From a virus, in the IMG/VR virus record IMGVR_UViG_3300007510_001324, positions 62,001 through 126,000 of that record: DNA of 64,000 bases, one strand, 5' to 3'. This document shows positions 56,262 through 64,000 of the stretch, one piece after another. The position numbers and the translations under genes were made by a program. Every line of letters starts with the position of its first letter. Positions within the stretch are counted from its first letter, which is position 1. The notes under the pieces are model-generated. The model was not told the origin of the DNA. It was given only the letters and a program-made list of their open reading frames with translations, and searched no databases.

Positions 56262-57380
56262 TCAATTACTAATAACTCCTACTATACCACTCACATAAGT
56301 ATAAGTAGAAAGTGTTTCATCTGAGTCATATCCCCAACTACCCGCGTAATAATCACCATAAATACCAGAACCGGCATAATCTACTGTACCCGATCTTAAT
56401 AGTATATATCGTTGTACGTGAGTATCAGCATCTAAATAATAATTTACTTTAAATACATCATAAATATTATCAGCGGTTACACCGCTTGGCAAGCCAACTA
56501 CATACCCACTGGCTAATTTAATATTTGTTATTTCGGTAGCATCTGATGGATTTTCTATAGTGGTTATATAATTTCCACTAATTAAATATTCTATATGATC
56601 CACGGCAGAAGAATTAGAAGCCCTAACTTCAACTCCAGAGCTTGCAAAAGCTGGAAACGTTAATGGTAGATAATAACCTACTCCTGATGGAGCTAACGTT
56701 TCTGTATGCTCTGAAAGATCCACATTATCTAAATAATTTATAGAATATGTTTCTTCACCTTCCACGCCAGACGCTGTATAAAAAACAATAGTTTGGCCAA
56801 CTATATCATAGTCAACTTTTTCTGTCTCTGGCAAAGTTTCACCAGAAGCTGTTACCGTAGAGCAGAAAAAATCCTCGTAAGAAGATACTTTCCTAGCCAT
56901 AGAAACAACTACACTAACAGGTACCCTAGTTAAATCAATTTCCGAAGTAACCTGTACAGCCTCTTCTTGGCCAACCTCAATGGCATTGATTTGGTGTATT
57001 CCAACTTCCTTTAGGACGTCTTTATACCCAACTAAAATATCAAATAAAGTACCAGCTATATTTTCTAGCGCTATTCCATTTTTACCTAATACATTTAAGG
57101 TAAAGGACACCCTCACCAAGTCTTTAAAGACCTTATCGTGAGTAGTTATACTAGAAGAATCTCGCTGATCTAGCGTAAGCTTAGCCCAACGAGTTTGGCC
57201 ACGAGCCATTATAATCGCAGGTTTCTTTTGAATAGACTCTAAATCTACTGCAAATTTATCTGCAATTACAATCTTACTTTGAGAATATGTCGAAGACCAC
57301 GGATAGGCACTACTCTTATTCGCGAAGTAAGTCTGTAAAAATGACAAGATTTTATGTTTTACATCTATTACCACGCTCAC
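56262..57380 (-). CDS. virion protein of unknown position
   Basis: About 372 residues. The GTG at 57378-57380 is favoured because AGAGG lies eight bases upstream; a GTG three codons earlier abuts that site. N-terminal helix (KHKILSFLQTYFANKS), a domain with TRVPVSVVVSMARKVSSYEDFF, and a beta-rich Ser/Gly C-terminus like neighbouring virion proteins. First gene of the tail operon; neck, tail-completion or baseplate role possible. Confidence 0.7.
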   Translation of the reverse strand: MSVVIDVKHKILSFLQTYFANKSSAYPWSSTYSQSKIVIADKFAVDLESIQKKPAIIMARGQTRWAKLTLDQRDSSSITTHDKVFKDLVRVSFTLNVLGKNGIALENIAGTLFDILVGYKDVLKEVGIHQINAIEVGQEEAVQVTSEIDLTRVPVSVVVSMARKVSSYEDFFCSTVTASGETLPETEKVDYDIVGQTIVFYTASGVEGEETYSINYLDNVDLSEHTETLAPSGVGYYLPLTFPAFASSGVEVRASNSSAVDHIEYLISGNYITTIENPSDATEITNIKLASGYVVGLPSGVTADNIYDVFKVNYYLDADTHVQRYILLRSGTVDYAGSGIYGDYYAGSWGYDSDETLSTYTYVSGIVGVISN

Positions 57381-57401
57381 AGTATGCACCTCTACTTGTT
57401 A

Positions 57402-57429
57402 AGTATACGAATTTACTAGACTTTGTCAA
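57402..57429 (-). promoter_or_regulatory. sigma70 promoter for the tail operon
   Basis: On the - strand TTGACA (57429-57424), 16-nt spacer, TATACT (57407-57402). Start near 57395, about 15 nt before the chosen GTG. Confidence 0.75.
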
Positions 57430-57434
57430 GTTTT

Positions 57435-58769
57435 TTAGATATAGCTACGCCATTCTTTAAACACCGGAGCACGCACTTTTCCGGATGGCAGCTCATCTTG
57501 AATCTCTATTTTTGCTAATCGCCCAACGTATTTTGTGCGGTTGTTCCACATATGTATCCGTTCAGCATCTGTAAAGCCGCTGCCAACTCTTATAGTAGCC
57601 GCGCCTCCGTGCGTACGAGACGCCAAAAACCCACCAGCCGCGTTGCCTGAATACTTACCAGAACCTGAAAATACACTAACTACAAATACATCTATATCTT
57701 TTTTTATTTTAGCTTTAATTGGCGTTGATTTATTTAAATCAATTTCAATTATGCCCTCACGGCTTAAAGGATTAGTACCTGCTTTTATGTTCTTTAAAAG
57801 ATGTTCCTTCTGTGCAGGAGTAGATACCATAGGTGCCAATTTAATAGCAGGCATTTCCTTTTGCACCTCTTTAAGCATTAAAAGTTTCTGGCTATAAGGG
57901 GCATCGCTTACATCTTTGCCACGATACTTGTCTATATCGAATACAACGTGCTCTACCCGGAAATTTCCGGATAGCTTTCCGGATCGGGCTTTCCAAACAT
58001 TTGAGTTAAGTATTCCGGCAGTTTCCGCGCTGGTCTTTACTTTGCCTCTTTCGTCTGTGGCATATAGTTCACCCCGGAGAATTGTTTCCCCGAGCGAATC
58101 TGGAACCCTTTGCTTATAAAGATCAGTTTTATAAGTATGCTCTATGAGCTTATTCTTATCCCTTCTCGATACTCTGTACGAGAAGACTTCGGGTCGACGA
58201 CCTTTTTTTAAGTAAAAGAGATTATGAGCACCGTCTATTTTAGGAGACCATATCGTGTCAGGTTTATTTGGGTCTAAATCCTCTATTTTTATTTCTTTAT
58301 AAGACCTCTTCTTGTCTGGTATTTTGACACGATCTCTCGTATTAGTCGTATTGTAGAAAAGCCAATTCTTACCATTCGTTCTTAGCAACACATAACGTTG
58401 TGTGTCCGCCCCTTTATAAATATTAAAAACAATTTTACCAGAGCTGGATTCCAATACTTCCATTTTTCCAGCTTCTATTACGTCTACACGTCCTTTTCCA
58501 TAACCGCCCTTTAGGTTACCTGAAAATTTCATATATTCAACAGTGTGGTCTGGCTGCTCTACAGCAAGCACTTTTTGCCCGGGAACGGGCAAATTACGAG
58601 TTGCCCAAGAATGAGCTACGCCAGCAGGGCTAGCAATACGCAAATCATAGTGTAGCCCAGCCTTGTCGGCCTGATGTTTCTGTATAGTATAATCCCATGT
58701 TTTATAAGTAGATAACGGAACAGGTGTGGTTATCTTGGAGTTAGGAAGTCCTGGAGCGTATTCTTTCAT
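57435..58769 (-). CDS. LigD-like 3'-phosphoesterase - ATP-dependent ligase fusion
   Basis: 444 residues. Residues 1-110 match the LigD phosphoesterase domain (QKH32-x7-H40-Y-D42-L-R, H75, GGYGKG). Residues about 150-440 are an ATP-dependent ligase: K177-I-D-G motif I, RGELY, EGIIEID and a C-terminal OB part. LigD-type enzymes trim 3' ends and seal breaks in end joining. It is the second DNA ligase of the window and lies inside the virion gene block, so it could act on or enter with incoming DNA; that is inference. ATGA overlap with the helicase gene. Confidence 0.85.
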   Translation of the reverse strand: MKEYAPGLPNSKITTPVPLSTYKTWDYTIQKHQADKAGLHYDLRIASPAGVAHSWATRNLPVPGQKVLAVEQPDHTVEYMKFSGNLKGGYGKGRVDVIEAGKMEVLESSSGKIVFNIYKGADTQRYVLLRTNGKNWLFYNTTNTRDRVKIPDKKRSYKEIKIEDLDPNKPDTIWSPKIDGAHNLFYLKKGRRPEVFSYRVSRRDKNKLIEHTYKTDLYKQRVPDSLGETILRGELYATDERGKVKTSAETAGILNSNVWKARSGKLSGNFRVEHVVFDIDKYRGKDVSDAPYSQKLLMLKEVQKEMPAIKLAPMVSTPAQKEHLLKNIKAGTNPLSREGIIEIDLNKSTPIKAKIKKDIDVFVVSVFSGSGKYSGNAAGGFLASRTHGGAATIRVGSGFTDAERIHMWNNRTKYVGRLAKIEIQDELPSGKVRAPVFKEWRSYI

Positions 58770-60118
58770 TCCAAAGCTTTCAATATATTGGCCGATTCTT
58801 CTTTTTTACGCTGACTTAATTCATGTAAATATTGGTCTGCAGATTTTCTAGGTTTACCAAATCCCATCCTGTTTAACCTTGATTTAGGAAACGTAGATAA
58901 ATAATGCTTAACATTTACTGTTCTATTAGGATCGTCTCCTCTACGAACTCCACGAGAAGCCGCCTGATATACACGAGCATTGTTCCAGTGTGGTTCTGTT
59001 ATTTGAACCATAGTGGTTTTAGGTAAATTAATACCCTCTGAACCAGCGCCACTAAATACAAATACGTTCGTTTTATTCTTATCTGTGTATTTCTTTACCT
59101 GTGCAGCACGTTCTTTTTTGCTTAGTGCTCCATGCACTTCGCTATAACTTATGCCCTTAGCATCTAATCTGGATTTGATCCTGCTGGTTCCAGAACCCAA
59201 GAAATTAGAATAAGTAATCACCTTACCTTTTTTATTAACTTCTGCCTGTATATCGTCTATAATTTTATCCATTTTAGAGCTAACGGGCTTTACATCGCCT
59301 TTAACAAAATTGGCTGTGGTATTCGAGGTCTGCCGTAAACCAGACATATAAGCATTTAAATTCTTGGCTTCAGTCTTTGAGGGTGGTAAGCCTTTTTTAA
59401 TTTTATAGCGTATATGATACGGCAGTTTGCCTTCTACATACTTATATAATTTAATTTGTTCTGAAGACATTGGCACGTGAACTTTTTCATGCTTTGTCTT
59501 AGGCATATACTTTTCAAACTCTTTCTTAGGAGCAATATCCACCAAATGAGCCGCATCTGATCTTACTTTATCGGCGCTTCTTAACTTCCGGACAGTACCA
59601 GATTTAACTCCCAGTAATCTGCCCCAAATACCCGGTTTTACACGAACATCCTTATAATACTTATTATAAAACTCTTTTCTTATTTTTGGCATTACCTCAC
59701 GGTTTGCTACCAAATTAACTTGTGAAGCTAAGTCATAGGGCTCATTAACTATTGGAGTAGCTGTTAAAAGAAGCGCCTTATTATACTTGCTTCTTTGTTC
59801 TTTTAAGTTTTTAGCAGTACTAGTTTGAGGATTCCTTATATAATGAGATTCATCTAGTATTAAATTATCACCACCAGCCAGCTCTTTTCCTCTAGCTACG
59901 CTAGAATAAGTTGTAACTTTTCTAGGCGTCTCTTTTTTGAATACCTTTAGTTCTTCGTTAGTAAAATTCTTAGTCAAAGAAGCTGTGCCTACGACAGTGT
60001 TCTTGGGCGCTTCGCGGGTAGCTTTAAGGGCAAGCCTGGTCTTACCAGACCCAGTAGGTCTTACAACTAGTAAGCCCTGTCTAGATTTTTTATAGCGTTC
60101 TACAACTTCGTTTGACAT
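58766..60118 (-). CDS. SNF2-like helicase/translocase
   Basis: 450 residues. Walker A PTGSGKT (21-27), DESH (89-92), LLTATPIVN, and the C-terminal RecA domain KVITYSNFLGSG ... SGAGSEGINLP ... QAASRGVRRGDD are superfamily 2, Snf2-type. DNA translocation or remodelling in concert with the adjacent ligase fusion is likely. Confidence 0.88.
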   Translation of the reverse strand: MSNEVVERYKKSRQGLLVVRPTGSGKTRLALKATREAPKNTVVGTASLTKNFTNEELKVFKKETPRKVTTYSSVARGKELAGGDNLILDESHYIRNPQTSTAKNLKEQRSKYNKALLLTATPIVNEPYDLASQVNLVANREVMPKIRKEFYNKYYKDVRVKPGIWGRLLGVKSGTVRKLRSADKVRSDAAHLVDIAPKKEFEKYMPKTKHEKVHVPMSSEQIKLYKYVEGKLPYHIRYKIKKGLPPSKTEAKNLNAYMSGLRQTSNTTANFVKGDVKPVSSKMDKIIDDIQAEVNKKGKVITYSNFLGSGTSRIKSRLDAKGISYSEVHGALSKKERAAQVKKYTDKNKTNVFVFSGAGSEGINLPKTTMVQITEPHWNNARVYQAASRGVRRGDDPNRTVNVKHYLSTFPKSRLNRMGFGKPRKSADQYLHELSQRKKEESANILKALE

Positions 60119-60121
60119 TAT

Positions 60122-60820
60122 TTATTTCCTAAGCAGCTCGTAAAGCTTTCCTAACAAGCCAGGATATTTACCTTCGTGCTCCACATACTTATACAAAGCA
60201 TTCTGATAAGATTGTGTGCCTGCTCCTATATTATAACCACGCTTGCGTAATCTGTCCAATTTTTTATAAAAATCTTTTACGTCTTTTGCCTCGTGTAAAA
60301 TTCTATCCATATTACCAGACCTAATTGCTGCTGCAAGTTGGTCTATTTGTAGCTCAGAATTACCAGCCGCTATACTAGCAATAGGTGAAGCAATTTCTAG
60401 TGCCTTCTCGCGAGTTATGGCATTTGCACGCAAGGGCTTAGCTACCCATTTGTTATTCAATACGTCGTATAATCGACGTAGATGCACCATGTTCCATTCA
60501 TCTGGCATTATATCTACAAAATAGTTAATTGGATGACTTTTAATAAATGCTTTACCACTAGCCAATTTGGATAATTTATGATACTGCGGTTTAAGTTCGG
60601 CATATTCCTGTTTAAGCAATACATTAACATCTATATCAGAGGTGGCCGACCATTTATAATCTATAACAGAACCACGAAGGAAAATGCCACCTATATGCTC
60701 TTGCGCCACTATAGTTAAAGCTCCCTGCATCAATACTTTGCGTACATACGTGTTTAATTTGTCTTGTTTATTAAACACATCCGGGCAAAGTGTAGATTTT
60801 ATTGGCGTAAATAAACCCAT
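60122..60820 (-). CDS. nucleotidyltransferase-fold protein
   Basis: 232 residues. LRGSVIDYKWSATSDIDVNVLL has the G-S...D-x-D signature (G50-S51, D62, D64) of polymerase-beta-type nucleotidyltransferases, with a third acidic residue (YFVDIMPDE) following. The helical C-terminus is unlike known families. It may add nucleotides to DNA ends or RNA; it is grouped with the ligase and helicase. Confidence 0.75.
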   Translation of the reverse strand: MGLFTPIKSTLCPDVFNKQDKLNTYVRKVLMQGALTIVAQEHIGGIFLRGSVIDYKWSATSDIDVNVLLKQEYAELKPQYHKLSKLASGKAFIKSHPINYFVDIMPDEWNMVHLRRLYDVLNNKWVAKPLRANAITREKALEIASPIASIAAGNSELQIDQLAAAIRSGNMDRILHEAKDVKDFYKKLDRLRKRGYNIGAGTQSYQNALYKYVEHEGKYPGLLGKLYELLRK

Positions 60821-60822
60821 AA

Positions 60823-63504
60823 TTAATTCCTAAATTCAAAAGCTCCTATATCCCAATTATCAGTTCCGGGGTCACGACCATAAAAGTCTGTTGAACGAAT
60901 TCCAGACACTGTGGCAGTTGCTGAACCTACGCAACAAGATAAAGGATTAAGTGTATAAATATTTAAATCTGCATCTACAAAACCTGGATCACGCTCACCT
61001 GTATCCCCTGATGTTATATTGCTGGAATCATATGTAAACGGCAATCCACCGCCTATGAAGTTATAAGTAATAGTTGCAGACGCCGGCGGTGTAACAGAGG
61101 CAGGTAAATTAAGAATAGGCGTAGCCCAGGCGCCTTCTAAATCTGCTACAATATTATTTATAATTTCTAAGTTATGGGAATAAGAATCATGTATATAAAT
61201 AACTGGGGTACCCACAGTAGTATGATTTATAGTATTATTATAAAATTTAATATCATATTGATCATGATCCCCAAAGTATATACCCTGATAACAATCATAC
61301 ATTACATTGTTATATATGTGTGTACCGCTAGCTCCCGCCATTCCTAATGCATAATCCCCCGTATCCCAAATAACGTTATTTCGTATTATTGTATTTTGTA
61401 TTAATGGCTCTGTACCATCGTTGTTAAAACGAATTGCACTACCACTAAAAGTATAAAATGTACAATTTTCTATAATACCGCTAGTAAATGTTCCTGAAGA
61501 ATCACTACCTAAGTATAAACCATTATCGTTTCCAGAGCAAATTATACAATCCTGGAAATGATTATCAGTTGCAAAAGAAGCAACCACGGGACATTCAGTA
61601 AAAGCTTCTATATCTCCTATAAAAGTACATCCGGAAAAAATTATATTATGAGCACCGCCACTAATCACTGCCGCTACTCCATAATCTCCTGCGTATAAAG
61701 CATTTAACGTTAAATCTTCAAATCTTAAGTAATTTATACCCGAACCAACATTAATTACATAAAATGGGTTATCGCTACTCTCTATTCCGTACCCCCAAGC
61801 AGTTGGCTTTAGTTCTGCGGTCTCCCCAGGGTACGATGCCAAAGTTAGCCCACTTTCCCAGCAAGTTGCACCAGATGGGAAAATATCTTTTAGCTGCGCA
61901 TCAAACGTTCCTTCTCTTATATATACTGTGCCTATGTAATCTTTACCAGGTACTGTCGCTAACGCAATACCTGTAGCTATAGTCTTAACTGCCCCACCAG
62001 CCCAAGTACCATCGTTACCATCGTCACCATTCATTGCAACCAATATAAAGTCATCCCACTGGGGTCTAACTAATCCCATACCAGAAACTATGTTTGTAAA
62101 TGTACTACTATAAGTAATACCATTAATTTCATAATCGACTGTGAGATCCGACGTATACGAGTAAGTATGATATGGGCTAAATTCTACGGGTATTACTATT
62201 TCGCCACTAGCCGCCAAATCAGTAGGAACCGCTCCGTAAGAAAATGCGTTAGAATTTGAAAGAGTGTAAGTAATATTACTTAAAGGCTGATTCGTAATAT
62301 TAGATAAATATAAAACTTTTGCTGGGCTTGTGCTTGTTTTGTATTGGTCTTCAAATACAATAGAACTTTCTTCCTCTAAATAACTAAATGTAACAGAAGA
62401 ATAATGGTGATATACTAATAAGCCTTCCGGTATTACACTTTCTATTAACCCACTAATAGCGTTTGCTTCGCTTAATGTTCCGCTAATAATATCTGGGATA
62501 GTAATAACTGTAGTACTATACCTATCAACCTCCCCACTGGCATAGGTGCAGATTAACCCAGAATCAGAAATATAATCATTGTACTCAAAGCCAGATACAA
62601 GTAGTTGAAAAGAGCTAATTTCGTCTGCTTCAGAAACAGCTATAAAATTATCAAGCGGCTCATCAAGTGAATAAACTATTTCACCTATTTCACCGGATAT
62701 AGTTATAGTATGCCCCATGCCCAATGCTGAAATATCGGTTACTAGGCCAGATTCATAAGCAAAGGGGAATCCGTATACTATACCTAATAAGTTTTCAATA
62801 GTATCAAAAGTATAAGCTTTTTTACGAAGATATATTAAAGACCATATAAAATATTTATAAAAAGTTAAATCTTTTTGAATTTGAGTATACTCTATACCAT
62901 TTACAGTAGTTACATAATTGTTATATGTAGAATCTAGATATAAATCAATATCCACATTTGCTATTCGCCCCCAATAATTAAATAAAAACGGGTTTACAAT
63001 TGACACGCCTGACATATACAGTAAACCATAGTTCACATTAGACTGGTTCGCCGTGGCAGTAAAAGGATCAGTATCAGGGTAATCAACGAAGGTTATATAT
63101 TCTTTATTAGCACTAATAGTATAATTGGTATTTTCAACTAATTCTTCTTCGGCAAAGGGAACAGATTCACTTTCATAATAAATATTTATTAAATTTCCTA
63201 TATCGGCTATAGCGCCTATCTGTGGATTGTATTCCCCACTAACGTTAATGTTTAATAGCCCCGATAAATTGGGTATAGTATCCCCATAGTATACAGGCAA
63301 ATAAAAATCTAAACCACTTATTATGGGTGATAAATATTTAATACTTTTGCTATAATGTGTCCAGTAACTTTTTTTATATAAATCTGAAACCAAAGAATTA
63401 AACGATTCCCACCAATTCTCAATCGTATCTTTATCTTCAAATTTACCCCAGAAATCTCCAAGATGATTCCATATCTGAGATAGCTGGGTATTCCTAATTT
63501 TCAT
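60823..63504 (-). CDS. large virion protein with parallel beta-helix domain
   Basis: 893 residues. The N-terminal ~450 residues are Ser/Tyr/Ile-rich beta structure, and a domain with VDYEINGITYSSTF precedes a right-handed beta-helix (repeats such as IIRNNVIWDTGDYALGM, IYNNVMYDCYQGIYFGD) ending in TDNWDIGAFEFRN, the usual end of pectate-lyase-like repeats. Probably a baseplate or tail-fibre protein that binds or degrades polysaccharide. Confidence 0.8.
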   Translation of the reverse strand: MKIRNTQLSQIWNHLGDFWGKFEDKDTIENWWESFNSLVSDLYKKSYWTHYSKSIKYLSPIISGLDFYLPVYYGDTIPNLSGLLNINVSGEYNPQIGAIADIGNLINIYYESESVPFAEEELVENTNYTISANKEYITFVDYPDTDPFTATANQSNVNYGLLYMSGVSIVNPFLFNYWGRIANVDIDLYLDSTYNNYVTTVNGIEYTQIQKDLTFYKYFIWSLIYLRKKAYTFDTIENLLGIVYGFPFAYESGLVTDISALGMGHTITISGEIGEIVYSLDEPLDNFIAVSEADEISSFQLLVSGFEYNDYISDSGLICTYASGEVDRYSTTVITIPDIISGTLSEANAISGLIESVIPEGLLVYHHYSSVTFSYLEEESSIVFEDQYKTSTSPAKVLYLSNITNQPLSNITYTLSNSNAFSYGAVPTDLAASGEIVIPVEFSPYHTYSYTSDLTVDYEINGITYSSTFTNIVSGMGLVRPQWDDFILVAMNGDDGNDGTWAGGAVKTIATGIALATVPGKDYIGTVYIREGTFDAQLKDIFPSGATCWESGLTLASYPGETAELKPTAWGYGIESSDNPFYVINVGSGINYLRFEDLTLNALYAGDYGVAAVISGGAHNIIFSGCTFIGDIEAFTECPVVASFATDNHFQDCIICSGNDNGLYLGSDSSGTFTSGIIENCTFYTFSGSAIRFNNDGTEPLIQNTIIRNNVIWDTGDYALGMAGASGTHIYNNVMYDCYQGIYFGDHDQYDIKFYNNTINHTTVGTPVIYIHDSYSHNLEIINNIVADLEGAWATPILNLPASVTPPASATITYNFIGGGLPFTYDSSNITSGDTGERDPGFVDADLNIYTLNPLSCCVGSATATVSGIRSTDFYGRDPGTDNWDIGAFEFRN

Positions 63505-63506
63505 TA

Positions 63507-64000
63507 TTAAGCCTCATCCAAGAAACTTGCGTTGTTAACATCTGTGCTTGTAAATGTTATAGTTCCAGATACAGTATTCCCTGTCCCTACAAAGTCCCCT
63601 TCGTTTTCATTGTCCAGGTAATAGAACAAACCAGAAACCGTAGGCATTGAGGGGTATGTCGTTAAATCTTTTGGATCTGTTCTCACCCTGTCATATTGCG
63701 GAATTGCTGTATAAGTTCCTGTACCAGTATAAGTTAAATATGCGCTCGTACCAAACTGATACCTATCAGGATACGGAGTTGGTCCTCTAAACCAATACAC
63801 GTTACCACTAGCTAACGCCAAAAACTCATCATAAGGTTCACCTACAGTAAAAGTATAAGCATGTACTCCACCGCCATAATTACTTGCATAACCATCAAAT
63901 GGAGGATACCATGTACCAGAAATTTGAGTATAATAATAACCAGATGGTCTATATTCAATCCAGGTAGAATAATTACCACTCATTCCATAAGTTACATTAT
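63507..64000 (-). CDS. virion protein, partial at window edge
   Basis: At least 158 residues. A methionine at 63983 has no good ribosome site, and the frame stays open to the edge (NVTYG before it), so the gene probably starts outside the window. Tyr/Gly/Ser-rich beta composition as in the adjacent tail proteins. No family recognised. Confidence 0.65.
   Translation of the reverse strand, partial: NVTYGMSGNYSTWIEYRPSGYYYTQISGTWYPPFDGYASNYGGGVHAYTFTVGEPYDEFLALASGNVYWFRGPTPYPDRYQFGTSAYLTYTGTGTYTAIPQYDRVRTDPKDLTTYPSMPTVSGLFYYLDNENEGDFVGTGNTVSGTITFTSTDVNNASFLDEA

Noticed and set aside
1-64000. CRISPR array or integrase/attachment site
   Set aside because: No regularly spaced direct repeats and no integrase-like gene were seen; tRNA genes here are part of a phage cluster and not an obvious attachment site.

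Overview
The window is part of a large tailed-phage genome (contractile-tail, myovirus-like). It is AT-rich and densely packed: most genes overlap by 4-20 bases, one long + strand block covers roughly 1-53.9 kb, and a - strand virion block covers 54-64 kb. A bidirectional terminator at about 53.93-53.96 kb separates the two. Host clues are indirect. RecU, a PgpH-type HD domain, and TagB/TagD/CgeB-like enzymes point to Bacillota-like relatives. The phage tmRNA end (NDKSYALAA) does not settle the host.

Layout. (1) 0-5 kb: an NAD+ resynthesis pair (NMN adenylyltransferase-Nudix and NAMPT), a second Nudix enzyme, and the RNA repair pair Rnl1-type RNA ligase plus polynucleotide kinase/phosphatase. 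(2) 5-8 kb and 10.6-22.3 kb: an unusually rich RNA zone. It holds a complete tmRNA, about 17 normal tRNAs, at least eight aberrant tRNA-like genes (extra segments in or before the anticodon arm, missing T arms, one permuted-looking arrangement), several unidentified structured RNAs, and an RNA that reproduces the 23S rRNA GTPase-associated centre split by a ~110-nt insertion. Mixed in are a second RNA ligase, an ATP-dependent DNA ligase, HNH endonucleases, a PgpH-like c-di-AMP phosphodiesterase domain, a SpoT-like HD protein, SLOG, NADAR, MazG-like and cyclic-phosphate receiver proteins. (3) 23.7-40.8 kb: a surface-sugar cassette with many glycosyltransferases, GDP-mannose dehydratase/GDP-fucose synthase, a ketoisomerase-like cupin and a sugar aminotransferase. 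It ends in what looks like a complete phosphonate pathway: PEP mutase fused to a cytidylyltransferase, split phosphonopyruvate decarboxylase, phosphonoacetaldehyde reductase, and a CDP-glycerol-phosphotransferase-like enzyme. (4) 40.8-53.9 kb: replication and accessory genes (RecU, dUTPase, a large unknown protein, JAB protease plus E1-like enzyme, sigma factor, family A DNA polymerase), including a run of five small genes that share an N-terminal EYGNY-type leader. (5) 54-64 kb, - strand: tail tube, tail sheath and other virion proteins, interrupted by a LigD-like phosphoesterase-ligase, an SNF2-like helicase and a nucleotidyltransferase.

How the genes work together (inference): the phage carries its own translation rescue (tmRNA) and tRNAs, the enzymes to repair or join RNA ends, enzymes to rebuild NAD+ and to degrade host signalling nucleotides (c-di-AMP, possibly ppGpp), and a cassette to build fucosylated or phosphonate-bearing glycans. 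The tRNA-repair enzymes next to tRNA genes with extra segments, the rRNA-domain mimic, and the phosphonate pathway are the three items most worth a second look.
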